Positions 33,406 through 44,254 of a stretch of 64,000 bases of DNA are shown piece after piece (position 1 is the stretch's first letter; every line of letters begins with the position of its first letter). Location: contig JAAFYY010000001.1 in the NCBI GenBank assembly GCA_014284505.1, positions 7,489,845 through 7,553,844 on the forward strand. Direction: 5' to 3'. The translations under genes were made by a program, and so were the position numbers. The notes under the pieces were generated by a model. The model did not search any database. It saw nothing but the letters and a program-made list of their open reading frames with translations, and was not told the origin of the DNA. This DNA comes from Streptacidiphilus sp. 4-A2 (lineage in GTDB: Bacteria; Actinomycetota; Actinomycetes; Streptomycetales; Streptomycetaceae).

Positions 33406-33828
33406 ATGCACCTCGTCTACCCCGCGGTCCTGGCCGTCCTGCTGTTCTGCGTCGGTCTCTACGGCGTGCTCGCCCGCCGCAACGCCGTGCTTGTCCTCAT
33501 GTCCGTCGAGCTGATGCTCAACGCGGTCAACCTCAACCTGGTGGCCTTCGACGTCTGGCTCCGCGACACCCTGCACGCCGGCCAGGCCCTCACCCTGTTC
33601 ACCATCACCATCGCCGCCGCCGAGATCGGCCTGGGTCTGGCCATCGTCCTCATGGTGTTCCGCACCCACGGCACCGCCGACGTCGACCGGCTGCGGATGC
33701 TCTCCGACAGCGCGGAAGCCGCCGAGGGCGACGATCCCGACTCCGATCACAGCATGGCATCCGCCACTGACAATCCCGCGAAGACCGCCTCGGCGGACGT
33801 GCCCCAGGGGAAGGCCACCGTCGGATGA
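33406..33828 (+). CDS. nuoK: NADH-quinone oxidoreductase subunit K
   Basis: Intact 140 aa. Three TM helices with the charged residues of the proton path: [36 protein letters not shown]. After about residue 96 there is a 40-aa polar tail ([16 protein letters not shown]) beyond usual NuoK length. ATG 33406 follows GAGAGGAG; overlaps nuoL by 4 bases. Confidence 0.93.
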   Translation: MHLVYPAVLAVLLFCVGLYGVLARRNAVLVLMSVELMLNAVNLNLVAFDVWLRDTLHAGQALTLFTITIAAAEIGLGLAIVLMVFRTHGTADVDRLRMLSDSAEAAEGDDPDSDHSMASATDNPAKTASADVPQGKATVG

Positions 33829-35900
33829 TCATCAGCATGGCGGTCCTGGTCCCGCTGCTCCCCTTCCTCGGTGCGCTGGCCGGCCTCGCGGCCGGGCACC
33901 GCGTACCCGGGCTGGTGCGGCCGCTGGCCGTGCTGCCGACCCTGGCCGCCGCCGGGCTCGCGGTCGCGGTCGCCGCCGACCTCGGCCGCGGACACCACCT
34001 CGACGCAGGCACCCGGCTCACCGTCACCGGCAGCGTCCCGATCGAGCTCTCGGTCCACCTGGACGGCTTCGCCACCCTGCTGGCCGTCCTGGTCGGCGTG
34101 GTCGCCACCTGCGTCCAGATCTACTCGACGGCCTACCTGCGCAACGACCCGCGCTACCCCTCCTACGCCGCGCTGGTGTCGCTGTTCACCGCCGCGATGC
34201 TGCTGGTGCTCTACTCCGGCGACCTGGTGGTGCTGCTCGTCGGCTGGGAGGTCATGGGCATCTGCTCGTACTTCCTGGTCGGCCACCACTGGGAGAACGA
34301 GGACGCCCGCTCCGCCTCGATCAAGGCGTTCCTGGTCACCAAGCTCGGCGACGTGCCCTTCCTGTTCGGCATCCTCGCCCTGGGCGACGCCTCCGGGACC
34401 TTCCGGATCAGCGGGATCCTCCAGGCCGCCGCCGACGGCCGGATCCACCACCCCACCGTGATCGCGCTGCTGCTGCTCTGCGGGGTCGCCGGGAAGTCCG
34501 CGCAGTTCCCGCTGCACACCTGGCTGCCCGACGCGATGGCCGGCCCGACCCCGGTCTCCGATCCACGCCGCCACCATGGTCGCCGCCGGCATCTACCTGG
34601 TGGCCCGGCTGCTCCCGGTCTTCCTGCTCTCCTCGGCGGCGCTGGTCGTCCTCGGGCGTCATGGCCGCCGTCACCATGGTCGGCTCCGCCCTGTGCGCCC
34701 TCGCCCAGGACGACATCAAGCGGGTGCTGGCCTACTCCACCGTCGGCCAGCTCGGCTACATGGCCGGTGCCCTGGCCGTCGGCGACCGCGACGCCGCCGT
34801 CTTCCACCTGCTCACCCACGGGGCCTTCAAGGCCCTGCTCTTCCTCGCGGCCGGGGTGGTCATCCACGCCGCCCACACCAACTCGCTGACCGCCATGTCC
34901 CGGATGAGCGACCTGCGCCGCCGGGTCCCGGACGCCTACTGGACGATGACCATCGGCCTGCTCGCCCTGGCCGGGATCCCGCCGTTCTCCGGCTTCTTCA
35001 GCAAGGACGCGATCCTCACCGCCGCCATGGACGCCGCCCACGGCACCGCCACACCGGCAACCTCGGCCCGGCCGGTGCCGTGCCCAGCGCGGTGGGCTGG
35101 CTCGTGCTGGTCGCCGGGCTGGTCGCCGGGCTGCTCACCGCCGTCTACGCGACCCGGCTGTGGCTGCTCACCTTCCGCGCCCCGGCCATGGACAGCACGG
35201 AGCACCAGCCCGCGCCGGGCACGGACGAACCGGTGCCATGCGCTGGCCGCTGTGGCTGCTCGCCGTCCTCGCCGTCGCCCTCGGCCTGGTCGGGCTGCGC
35301 GGCAGCTGGCTGCCCTCCTTCCTGGACGGGCTCGCTGGTGCCCTCCGGCACCACCGCGATCCTCGGCACCGCCGTTGCCCTCGCCGGGGTACTCATCGGC
35401 TGGGCCGCCTGGCGCCGCGCCACCGCCCTGGTCGCCGACGCCGCCACGGCCCCGGGGGCGCGCGCCGCCCACGAACTCGCCGAGGCCACCCGGCCCTCCG
35501 CCACCCTCGCCCACCCGGACCAGGCCGCGGCCGACCTCGCGGACATCCCGGGGTCAGCCTGGACCAGGCCCTGGCCGACGCCGCGGCCGCGGCCCGCGGC
35601 GCCCGACTGGCACCCGACCCGGCCGGCTGCTGCTCGGCCCGCTGCTCGGCCCCGCCAGCGCGGGCTTCGGCCTGGACCGCCTCTACTCCGCGCTCGTCGT
35701 CCGCCCCGTCCTCGCCGCCGCGGGACTGGTCCGCTTCCTCGACCGCGAGGTCATCGAGACCTATGTCGCCGGAGCGTCCGGGCTGCCCGACTGCTGGGCG
35801 CGGCTGTCCGCCGCGCGCAGACCGGCAACGCCCAGAGCTACCTGAGCGCACTGCTCGCCGGGGCCGTCGTCCTCGTCGTCCTCGTGGAGGCCACCGATGA
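33825..35900 (+). CDS. nuoL: NADH-quinone oxidoreductase subunit L (frame broken)
   Basis: Mrp-antiporter-like proton-pumping subunit, about 690 aa. Seen: [20 protein letters not shown] (catalytic Glu), [22 protein letters not shown] (Lys and His of the channel), [31 protein letters not shown]. At least eight slips (about 34562, 34650, 35052, 35240, 35335, 35552, 35625, 35810). The end LVEATR with TGA 35898-35900 requires one extra C and overlaps nuoM by 3 bases. Confidence 0.92.
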
Positions 35901-37465
35901 ACGCCGTGCTCGTCGCCCTGATCCTGCTGCCGCTGCTCGGGTCCGCGGCGACGCTGATCCCCGGCCTCTTCGGCGCGCCCGGCGAGACCGCCGACCGCCG
36001 CGCGCTGCGGTTCGGCGCGGTGGTCACCGGGCTCGCCCTGGCCCTGGCGGTGGCCCTGGCCGCCGGATTCGACCGCGGCCACTCGGGCCGGATGCAGGCC
36101 GTCACCGACCTGCCGTGGATCCCCGCCATCGGCGTCCGGCTGCACCTCGGCGTGGACGGGATCTCCCTCCCGCTGCTGCTGCTCACGGCACTGCTCACCT
36201 TCCTGTGCGCGATCTACTCGCTGAAGCGGCTCCCCGACGGGCCGGGCACCCGAGCCCGCGCGCCTACACCGGGCTGCTGCTGCTCCTGGAAACGGGCATG
36301 CTCGGCACCTTCGCGGTGCTCGACCTGATCCTGTTCTTCCTGGCCTTCGAGGTCGTGCTCCTCCCCATGTACTTCCTGATCGCCCGCTGGGCCGTGGCAG
36401 CGCGGCCGTCTCCGCCCAGGCCTCCGCGAACCGGTTCATCCTGTACCCTGCTCGGCTCCGCGATCATGCTGCTGGGCTTCCTGCTGCTCGGGCTGAAGTC
36501 CGGGACCTTCGACATGACCGTGCTCGCCCACCGCCACGGCGCCGGGCTCTCGCACAGCACGCAGGTCCTGGTCGTGCTCTCGGTCGGGCTCGGACTGGCC
36601 GTCAAGGCGCCCATGTGGCCCTTCCACAGCTGGCTGCCGGACGCCCACACCGCCGCGCCACCACCGGCTCGGTGCTGGCCGGGGTGCTGCTGAAGATGGG
36701 CACCTACGGGTTCGTCCGGGTGCTGCTGCCGGACACCCCTGAGGGCATGACGGTGTTCGCGCCCTACCTGGCCGCGTTCGCGGTGGTCGGCGTCATCTAC
36801 GGCTCACTCGCCTGCCTCGCCCTGGCCCGCCCGGCGCCAAGGGCGACCTCAAGCGGCTGATCGCCTACTCCTCGGTCGGCCACATGGGCTTTGTGCTGCT
36901 CGGTATCGCCACGCTCACCCCGACCGGGGTCAACGGCGCGCTGTTCGCCAATGTCGCCCACGGCCTGATCACCGGCCTGCTGTTCTTCCTCGTCGGCGCG
37001 GTCAAGGACCGCTGCGGCACCGCCGACCTGGACACCCTGGCCGGCGCCACCGCGACCGGCGCCGCGCTGTACGGGCGCGCGCCCCGGCTCGGCGGGCTGC
37101 TCGCCTTCGCCGCCGTAGCCAGCCTCGGACTGCCCGGCCTGGCCGGGTTCTGGGGGGAACTGCTGGCCATGTTCGGCTCCTTCCATCCCGCCGCGGGGCT
37201 CCCGCCCCGCGTTCCTGGTGTTCATGGCACTTGCCGGTATGGGCACCCTGCTCACCGCCGGCTACCTGCTGGTCGTGGTGCGCCGAGTCTGCATGGGCGA
37301 CCCGCGCAGTACGCACCTCTCCACCGCCGGGCATCGCGGACGTCCAGGGCTACGAATTCGCTGCCTGGACCCGCTGGTCGCCCTCACCGTCCTCGCCGGG
37401 CTCTGGCCTGCCGTCCTCCTCGGCCTCAGCAACCCGCAGTCACGGCACTTCTCGGAGGCAGCTGA
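35897..37465 (+). CDS. nuoM: NADH-quinone oxidoreductase subunit M (frame broken)
   Basis: Second antiporter-like subunit, about 520 aa. Seen: HLGVDGISLPLLLLTALLTF, LILFFLAFEVVLLPMYFLI (channel Glu), KAPMWPFHSWLPDAHT (Lys), KRLIAYSSVGHMGFVLLGIA, GLPGLAGFWGELLAMFGSF. Slips near 36260, 36405, 36660, 36835, 37205, with a compensating pair at 37325-37370. End ...ALLGGS at TGA 37463-37465. Confidence 0.92.
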
Positions 37466-37468
37466 GCC

Positions 37469-39024
37469 ATGGCCATGACCCCACTCGCCGTCGCCGCTGC
37501 CGGCTCGCTGATCCAGTCCGTCGACTGGGCCGCGATCGCCCCACCGCTGATCACGCCGCCACCGGCCTCGCCGTGCTGGTCGCGGACCTCTTCCTGCCCG
37601 CCAGGCGCAAGCCGCTGCTGGGCTGGGGCGCGGTGGCAGGCCTGGTCGTGGCGCTGCTCGCGCTGCTCCCGCTGCGCTCCGGCACCCACGTCACCTTCTG
37701 CCTCAGAACCGTAGCGGGCACCACTGACAACGGAGCCTGCTCCTATGTCGCCGACCACTTCGCGCTCTCCTTCCAGCTGCTGGTGCTCGGTGGCGCGCTG
37801 CTGGTCTCGCTGCTGTCCACCCATGTGATCAGCGAGCAGCGACTACCGACCGGCGAGTACTGGTTCCTGCTGCTCAGCTCCGCTGCGGGGGCGGCGCTGC
37901 TGCCCGCCGCCCGCGACCTGGCGACCCTGGTGGTGGCCCTGGAGGTGGCCTCGCTGCCGGCGTTCGCGCTGGTCGGGCTGCGCCGGGACGGCGCGGCGGC
38001 GAGGCCGCGCTGAAGTTCTTCCTGTCCTCGGTGGCCGCCACCGCGGTGACCCTGCTCGGCGTCGGCTTCGTCTATGCCGCCACCGGCAGCATGTACCTGG
38101 GCCGGATCGCCGCCGCGCTGCCGCACGTCCCCGCCCAGCTGAAGACGCTGGCGCTGGTCGGCGCACTGCTGACGCTGGTGGGCTTCGCCTTCAAGACCGC
38201 CGCGGTGCCCTTCCACTTCTGGCTCCCGGACACCTACGCCGGTGCTCCGGTGCCGGTGGCCGCGTATCTGTCGGTGGTCGGCAAGGCCGCGGGGATCTCC
38301 GGGCTGGCCCTGATCTCGGTCATCGCCTTTCACCCGTACGGGCGAATCTGGGGGCTGGGGCTGGCCGTGGTCGCCGCGCTGACCATGACCGTCGGCAATG
38401 TGGCGGCGCTGCGGCAGCGCCCGGACGCCCGGCACAGCGCGGTACGCCTGCTGGCCTGGTCCTCGATCGCGCAGGCCGGCTATCTGCTGGTGCCCATCGC
38501 CGCGGCCGGCTACCGGCCCGGCGGGCACGACCCGCTGGGTGCGACGGTCGCCTACGCGCTGATCTACGGCGTGGTCAACCTGGGCGCCTTCGCGGTGGTG
38601 TCACTGGTCGCCGGGCGGATCGACGACTACCGGGGGCTGTTCGCCGAGCGCCCGGCGACGGCGCTGGCCCTGGCCTTCTTCCTGCTCTGCCTGGCGGGGC
38701 TGCCGCCGGGGGTGATCGGACTGTTCGGCAAGGTCGTGGTCTTCCGGGCGGCGGTGGACTCCGGACTCGGCTGGCTCGCGGTGATCATGGCCGTCAATGT
38801 CGTGATCGCGCTCTACTACTACCTGATGTGGACCGCGAAGCTGTTCCAGCCGGCCGAGGGGACGGCTGGAGGGCCGGCCGGGGAGCCCGCTGCCGGGCGG
38901 CGGCCGCGGACCGCTGCCGCTTCCGCTCGCCGTCGGCCTGGGGCTGGCCGCCGCCGTCGGGGTGGTGCTCTCGGTCGCGCCGCAGCTGGTGCTTCAGGTC
39001 GCCGGCGGCTCACTGTTCGGCTGA
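37469..39024 (+). CDS. nuoN: NADH-quinone oxidoreductase subunit N (frame broken)
   Basis: Third antiporter-like subunit, about 517 aa. Seen: [77 protein letters not shown]. Slips near 37552, 38010 and 38885. With the last, the end is [20 protein letters not shown] then VAGGSLFG and TGA 39022-39024. ATG 37469 follows CGGAGG. Last gene of the operon. Confidence 0.92.
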
Positions 39025-39140
39025 CCTGCGGGAGCGGGCCCGCCGGGCCGGGGCCGGGGAACCAGGACATCGGCTCCGGCCGTTGGACTCTCCAGTGGGC
39101 GGTGACAGTCACCCCCAGCGTTCGTCCTGGGGGCCCACCC

Positions 39141-40006
39141 GTGCACCGCCGGCACAACGGTCTGAAGACCGCCGCACTTCTCGGCGGCTTCTCGGTGCTG
39201 ATCGTGGTCATCGGCGGCGTCTGGGGCCGCACCGGCCTGTTCCTGGCGGTGGGCGTGGCCCTGCTGACCAACGGGTTCGCCTTCTGGAACAGCGACAAGC
39301 TGGCCCTGCGGGCGATGCGGGCGCGCCCGGTGAGCGAGTTCGAGGCGCCCGGGCTGTACCGGATCGTGCGGGAGCTCTCGATCTCCGCCCGGCAGCCCAT
39401 GCCCCGGCTGTACATCTCGCCGACCTCGGCCCCCAACGCCTTCGCGACCGGCCGCAACCCGCGCAACGCGGCGGTCTGCTGCACCCAGGGCATCCTCGGT
39501 CTGCTGGACGAGCGGGAGCTGCGCGGAGTCCTCGGGCACGAGCTCTCGCACGTCTACAACCGGGACATCCTGATCTCCTCGGTGGCGGGGTCGCTGGCGT
39601 CGGTGGTGATGTTCCTGGCCAACTTCGCCTGGCTGATCCCTTACGGCCGCAGCGACGACGACGACGACGGCCCGGGCCTGGTCGGGATGCTGCTGCTGAT
39701 GCTGCTCGGCCCGCTCGCCGCCACCATGATCCAGCTGGCGGTCGGGCGGTCCGCGAGTACGCGGCCGACGCCTCCGCCGCCCGGCTCACCGGCGACCCGC
39801 GGGCCCTCGCCAGCGCCCTGCGCAAGCTGGACTCCGGCAGCCAGCGGCTGCCGCTGCCGCCGGAACCCCAGCTCCAGACGGCGAGCCATATGATGATCGT
39901 CAATCCGTTCCGGCAGGGCGAGGCCGGTGCCCGGCTGTTCTCCACCCACCCCCCGACGGACAAACGGATCGCCCGGCTGGAACAGATGGCCGACTACCGC
40001 CGCTAG
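39141..40006 (+). CDS. htpX: HtpX-like membrane zinc metalloprotease, M48 (frame broken)
   Basis: About 288 aa. Two N-terminal TM segments ([39 protein letters not shown]), zinc motif [14 protein letters not shown], a second hairpin pair ([20 protein letters not shown]), a Lys/Asp-rich break [11 protein letters not shown], then after a slip near 39752 [16 protein letters not shown] with the third ligand Glu region and [15 protein letters not shown]. Membrane protein quality control. GTG 39141; commonly follows this nuo set in Streptomyces. Confidence 0.9.
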
Positions 40007-40080
40007 CGCCGCCGCTTGCGGCCCTGGCTGCGGCCCCGCTCATGGCCTTGTTCATGGCCCCCATGGCCCCATGGCCCCGT

Positions 40081-40656
40081 TCATGGCCCGTTCATGGCCT
40101 TGCTCGTGGCCTTGCTCGCGGCCCTGGCTGCGCTGGTGCACCCGCTCCACGACCCGTCCCGCATCTGCGTGGTGATCGCCGAGGCCGCGGCGGTGAGGAA
40201 GACGAAGTTGTAGCCGATCTGGACGATCACGATGGCGCGGGCGGTCTGTCCCGACGGGGCGACATCGCCGTACCCACCGTGGACACCGTGATCACCGTGA
40301 AGTAGAGCGCGTCCAGCCGGGTGTGCAGCCCTTGAACTCACCCGGGCTGTGAGCCAGCGCCAGATAGGCGCTGGAGAAGATCACCAGCGACAGCACGACG
40401 AGCAGCATGATGCCCACGGCGGTGCGGTCGGCCTTGGGCCGCACCAGCATCCGCCGGATCTCGATGAGCGCAGCCAGGACAGTGCCGCCAGCGCGACGCC
40501 GAAGACGGACCAGCTCAGCCCCGGGTGATGGGGACCGAACTGGTCCTGCGGCAACAGGAAGTAGCCGGTCAGCAGCAGAGCGACGCAGAGCGGCGACAGC
40601 ACCCACAGCAGCCAGCGGGAGCGTTTGCCGGAAGTCGGTGGCGGCGGTGGCGGCAT
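40081..40656 (-). CDS. Two-TM potassium channel family protein (frame broken)
   Basis: About 192 aa, ATG at 40656-40654. Seen: WLLWVLSPLCVALLLTGYFL, a second helix pair VGIMLLVVLSLVIFSSAYLA, pore region LDALYFTVITVSTVGYGD (selectivity filter TVGYGD) and QTARAIVIVQIGYNFVFLTA. Slips near 40480, 40330 and 40275. The C-terminal codons lie in CATGGCC-type repeats shared with the htpX-proximal spacer (40040-40130), so the exact stop (40081) is uncertain. Confidence 0.8.
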
Positions 40657-41015
40657 GGTCTCCCATCGGGACGGTCCGGGTGGGGAGACGGGGCGGACCC
40701 GGGTTCCCCCGTCCGGTCCAGCGTCCCGCCTGGAGCCGGATCGGGCCCTTCGGGCTCCGCCGTCCGGCCGATCAGGCTGCCGCTCCAGCCGCAGGTGGGG
40801 CGGGCCGGAGGCGGGCCCGGGGCATGGTTCGGCCGCAGCTGGGCAAGGGACGTCTAGAGGGGAGCGCCGCCGGGGAGCGCGCTACCCGTCCGGGGCTCCG
40901 GGGGACCTCCAGTGGTCCGCCGGGGTGGCACACTCTCGCTCAGGGGCTCGAACACCGCCGGGACACCCGATCGGCGGCGACGGGACCCGCAGCGGCGTAC
41001 AGGAGGCGGTCGAAG
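40657..41015. other. Gene-free spacer between K+ channel and YccF genes
   Basis: 359 bases without a supportable gene. GGAGCC (40733-40738) can pair with GGCTCC near 40754, a weak hairpin. AGGAGG at 41001-41006 serves the next gene. No clear promoter hexamers. Confidence 0.6.
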
Positions 41016-41419
41016 ATGGGCGTGGTCAACTTCGTTCTCAATGTGATCTGGCTGATCCTCTGCGGGATCTGGATGGCACTGGCCTATGTGGTCGCCGGGA
41101 TCATCTGCTTCATCTTCATCGTCACCATCCCGTTCAGCATCGCCTCGTTCCGTATCGCCGGGTATGTCCTGTGGCCGTTCGGACGCACCACCCGCGAGCG
41201 GCCCGATGCCGGGACCGCGTCCTGTGTCGGCAATGTCATCTGGCTGGTCTTCGCGGGCTGGTGGCTGGCCTTGGGGCACCTGATGACCAGCATCGCGCTG
41301 GCCGTGACGATCGTCGGCATCCCCTTCGCCTGGGCGAACCTCAAGCTGATCCCGATCTCGCTGATGCCGCTGGGCCGCGAGATCGTCCCACCGACCAGCC
41401 CTTCGGCGCCCGTATCTGA
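41016..41419 (+). CDS. YccF-domain inner-membrane protein
   Basis: About 134 aa, four hydrophobic segments in two repeated halves: NFVLNVIWLILCGIWMALAY, IIFIVTIPFSIASFRIAGY-type (PFSIASFRIAGYVLWPFGR) and GNVIWLVFAGWWLALGHLM, VGIPFAWANLKLIPISLMPLG. This duplicated pattern is the YccF domain, function unknown. ATG 41016 has AGGAGG 9 bases upstream. A slip near 41388 restores the end DQPFGARI with TGA 41417-41419; read literally it would run through the dehydrogenase. Confidence 0.88.
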
Positions 41420-41438
41420 GCGCGGCCCGCGTGCCCGT

Positions 41439-42385
41439 TCAGCCCAGTCGCCGGACGGGTTCCCCCGCCAGGAAGCACTCGATGTCCTCGACCGTCTGCT
41501 CGAAGTAACCCCGGTAGTTGCGCCGGCTCACATAGCCGAGGTGCGGGGTGGCCAGCAGATTCGGCAGCGAGCGGTACTCGTCGCCCTCGGGCAGCGGCTC
41601 GGTCTCGAACACGTCCACCGCGGCCCCGGCGATCCAGCCCTCGCGCAGCGCCCGGGCCAGCGCCCGCTGGTCGACGATGGCCGCGCGGGAGGTGTTGACC
41701 AGGTACGCCGAGGGCCGCATCCGGCGCAGCTCGGCGGCGCCGATCAGCCCCCGGGTCCGCTCGCTCAGCACCAGGTGCACCGAGACGAAGTCGCCTCTGT
41801 TCCAGCAGCTCCTCCTTGCTCGCGGCGAGCCGGACGCCCAGGCCCGTCCGCTCGGCGGTGAGGTTCTGGCTCCAGGCCGTCACCTCCATGCCGAACGCCT
41901 GCCCGATCGGGGCCATCCGTGCCGATTTTCCCAGGCCGAGCAGGCCCAGCCGACTGCCGTGCAGGTCCACCGCCCGGTGCTCTGCCAGGGGCCGCCGTGG
42001 CGCAGCGCGGTTTCTCCGGGACCACCTGCCTGGCCAGGCGAGGAGCAGTGCCAGGTGAGCTCGGTCGGCGGCGCGGAGGAGCCGGCGGTGCCGCACACGG
42101 TGACCCCGTGCCGGGCGCGAGCCGAGGTCGATGGCGGCGTTGTGCATCCCGGAGGTGATCAGCAGCCGCAGCCGCGGCAGCCGGCCGAACAGCTCGTCGG
42201 TGAACCGGGTGCGCTCGCGCATGGCCACACGATGTCGCAGTCGCCGATGGCCGCCACCAGGTCGTCCTGTCGGCGTGGTGACGCCGGATCACCGTCACCT
42301 CCACCGACCCGGCCAGCCGGGACCAGTCGGCGCTCTCCAGCGCCACACCCTGGTAGTCGTCGAGCACTGCGCAGCGGAGTTTCAT
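41439..42385 (-). CDS. D-2-hydroxyacid dehydrogenase family protein (frame broken)
   Basis: About 315 aa, ATG at 42385-42383 (KLRCAVLDDYQGVALESADW). NAD-binding loop LGLLGLGKIGARMAPIGQAFG (needs one slip), then LSERTRGLIGAAELRRMRPS, NTSRAAIVDQRALARAL with the catalytic Arg region, VFETEPLPEGDEYRSLPN and TPHLGYVSRRNY with the catalytic His. Slips near 42275, 42220, 42100, 41990, 41930 and 41800. Likely reduces a 2-keto acid; substrate unknown. Confidence 0.85.
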
Positions 42386-42399
42386 CGGGCTCCCGTCGA

Positions 42400-42486
42400 T
42401 TTCCGGCGTCGTTCCGGCGGTCCTGGGCAATTCCGGCGGTTCTGGGCATCGGGTGGTCCGGGGCATTCGGGTGGTCCTGGCGCCGG
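42400..42486. repeat. Degenerate about 20-bp tandem repeats
   Basis: Four imperfect units of the form TTCCGGCGGTCCTGGGCA / TCGGGTGGTCCGGGGCA in the leader of the dehydrogenase gene. The remaining 42490-42630 shows nothing. Confidence 0.7.
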
Positions 42487-42630
42487 CCACGGCCGCCGAC
42501 GGTGCCAAGGCCCGGGGCGCCGGGGAGCCGCGGCGGAGCTGTGTCCGTGCGGTGCTCCCCGGGTCGCACGCCCGGGCCGTGTGGCTGGAGTTCCGCAGAC
42601 CGAGGCCTGCTTCAGCGGTGCTTCACCACG

Positions 42631-43117
42631 TCAGCGGTAGTTGACGAACTGCACCGCGAAGTCCAGGTCCTTGCCCTTCACCAGGGCCTGGACGGCCTGA
42701 GGTCGTCCGGCTTTGGAGCTGACCCGCCAGCTCGTCGCCCTGGACCTGGGCCTTGACGCCCTTGGGGCCCTCATCGCGGATGATCTTGGCGACCTTCTTG
42801 GCGTTCTCCTGGGAGATGCCCTCCTCGATGGTCGCGAAGATCTTGTACTCCTTGCCGGAGAGCATCGGCTCGTCGGCGTCCAGGGCCTTGAGCGAGATGC
42901 CCCGCTTGACCAGCTTCGTCTCGAAGACGTCGAGGATCGCCTTGACGCGCTCCTCGGAGCTGGCCTTCATTTCGATCTTCTCGCCGGACCACTCGATGGA
43001 GGCGCCGACGTTCTTGAAGTCGAAGCGGGTGGTCAGCTCGCGGGCGGCCTGCCTGAGCGCGTTGTCGACCTCCTGCCGCTCGACCTTCGAGACGATGTCG
43101 AAACTGGAGTCGGCCAT
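42631..43117 (-). CDS. yajQ: YajQ-family nucleotide/c-di-GMP-binding protein (frame broken)
   Basis: About 162 aa, ATG at 43117-43115 with AGGAG upstream. Seen: [99 protein letters not shown] slip near 42710 breaks the end, which otherwise is [11 protein letters not shown] with TGA 42633-42631. Members bind cyclic di-GMP or nucleotides; role here inferred. Confidence 0.93.
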
Positions 43118-43340
43118 GATCAGTGAATCTCCTTGACGGTGCTGCGACACGGAAGGCGCCGGACCCCCGTTGGTCAAGGGATGCCGTTGCCGCTCCAGCC
43201 TAGCCATCAAGGCCCGCTCGCGCCGTCCTGCGGCCCCACTGCCCGGCTGTCGCCACGCCGGATCAACCAGGTGGCAGAGCACCCCCCACGATCGGGTATT
43301 GTTTACGACGTCGAGCGGGAGACCGCGAGACAAAATCCCT

Positions 43341-43422
43341 GGCGGGTTGCCCGAGCGGCCAAAGGGAGCAGACTGTAAATCTGTCGGCATAGCCTACGAA
43401 GGTTCGAACCCTTCACCCGCCA
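43341..43422 (+). tRNA. tRNA-Tyr (GTA)
   Basis: Acceptor GGCGGGT pairs with ACCCGCC (43415-43421), anticodon GTA at 43375-43377 in ACTGTAAAT, long variable arm of a class II tRNA, GGTTCGAACC T-arm. CCA is not encoded. Confidence 0.97.
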
Positions 43423-43429
43423 CCGGAAC

Positions 43430-43484
43430 CCGAGAGGGCTCCTGATCTGCGAGAACGCAGATCGGGGGCCCTCTCGGCGTTTTT
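43430..43484 (+). terminator. Rho-independent terminator after tRNA-Tyr
   Basis: CCGAGAGGGC outer stem (43430-43439 with 43468-43477) plus inner GATCTGCG/CGCAGATC, then CGTTTTT. Strong, with a T run. Confidence 0.9.
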
Positions 43485-43671
43485 GGGCGGAGTCGCGGCG
43501 GGCGAGAGGGGCAGGGGCGCGCCCGGGGTGCGGACGGCCCCTGCCGTGGAAGAAATCCCGAACGAGGCGGAGCCGGTCCCGTTGGCGGGTTCAGTCCGGG
43601 TCTGCGCCGTGCGGGGGGTCTGTCGGCGAGCGCGCTCTCGCCGACGTGCACGCTCTTCCAGAGGTGCTCGA

Positions 43672-44103
43672 TCAGAGCTGGTAGTTGTCGTGAAGCCAGG
43701 TGTAGACATTGCCGAGGCAGCTTGTGGCCATGGAGAGCATGGCGGAGTAGGACTCGAAGTCGACGTGCAGGCCGGCCGGCAGGTACCACTCGCCGAATAT
43801 GGCGCTGCGCTCGGTGTCGTCGTTGTACTCGTACAGGTAGAGCTTGGGCACCCTGAACTGCGCGTTGAAGCCGTTGCAGGCCGTGACCGCGAGCGGGATC
43901 TGATCCTGCGTCAGGTACTTGTCGTCAAACATCTTCATGACGAACCACGGGTCGTCCGTGCTCAGTCGGATGCCGATGGTGCGCTTGCTGTCATCGTCGT
44001 TGAACCGGAACGTGATGGTGTCCCCGTCAACGTGGTAGCTCAACTTGCGCTCCCGCGCATAGTCCTGCGTGTGCTGCCACCACGACTCCCCGATCGTTTG
44101 CAT
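43672..44103 (-). CDS. YbjN-domain protein
   Basis: 143 aa from ATG 44103-44101 with AAAGGAG upstream. Seen: SWWQHTQDYARERKLSYHVD, TIGIRLSTDDPWFVMKMFDD, YLYEYNDDTERSAIFGEWYL, HVDFESYSAMLSMATSCLGN. This is the YbjN/T3SS-chaperone-like alpha-beta fold, role unknown. Note that the frame is open upstream into the acetyltransferase gene, with no stop between them in the sequence given. Confidence 0.8.
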   Translation of the reverse strand: MQTIGESWWQHTQDYARERKLSYHVDGDTITFRFNDDDSKRTIGIRLSTDDPWFVMKMFDDKYLTQDQIPLAVTACNGFNAQFRVPKLYLYEYNDDTERSAIFGEWYLPAGLHVDFESYSAMLSMATSCLGNVYTWLHDNYQL

Positions 44104-44254
44104 CTGGGGGGATCTCCTTTGCCGTTCGCCCCGTGAGGTGCGTGTTTCTGCTTGCGCTTGCCCGCGCAGGATATGTGCGACAGGGCTGTTCGGAACGAGG
44201 CCCTGGGCGGCCGCTGCGAGCGCGGGCCGGTTTCGTGGGCCCGGCGGGTGGGGG

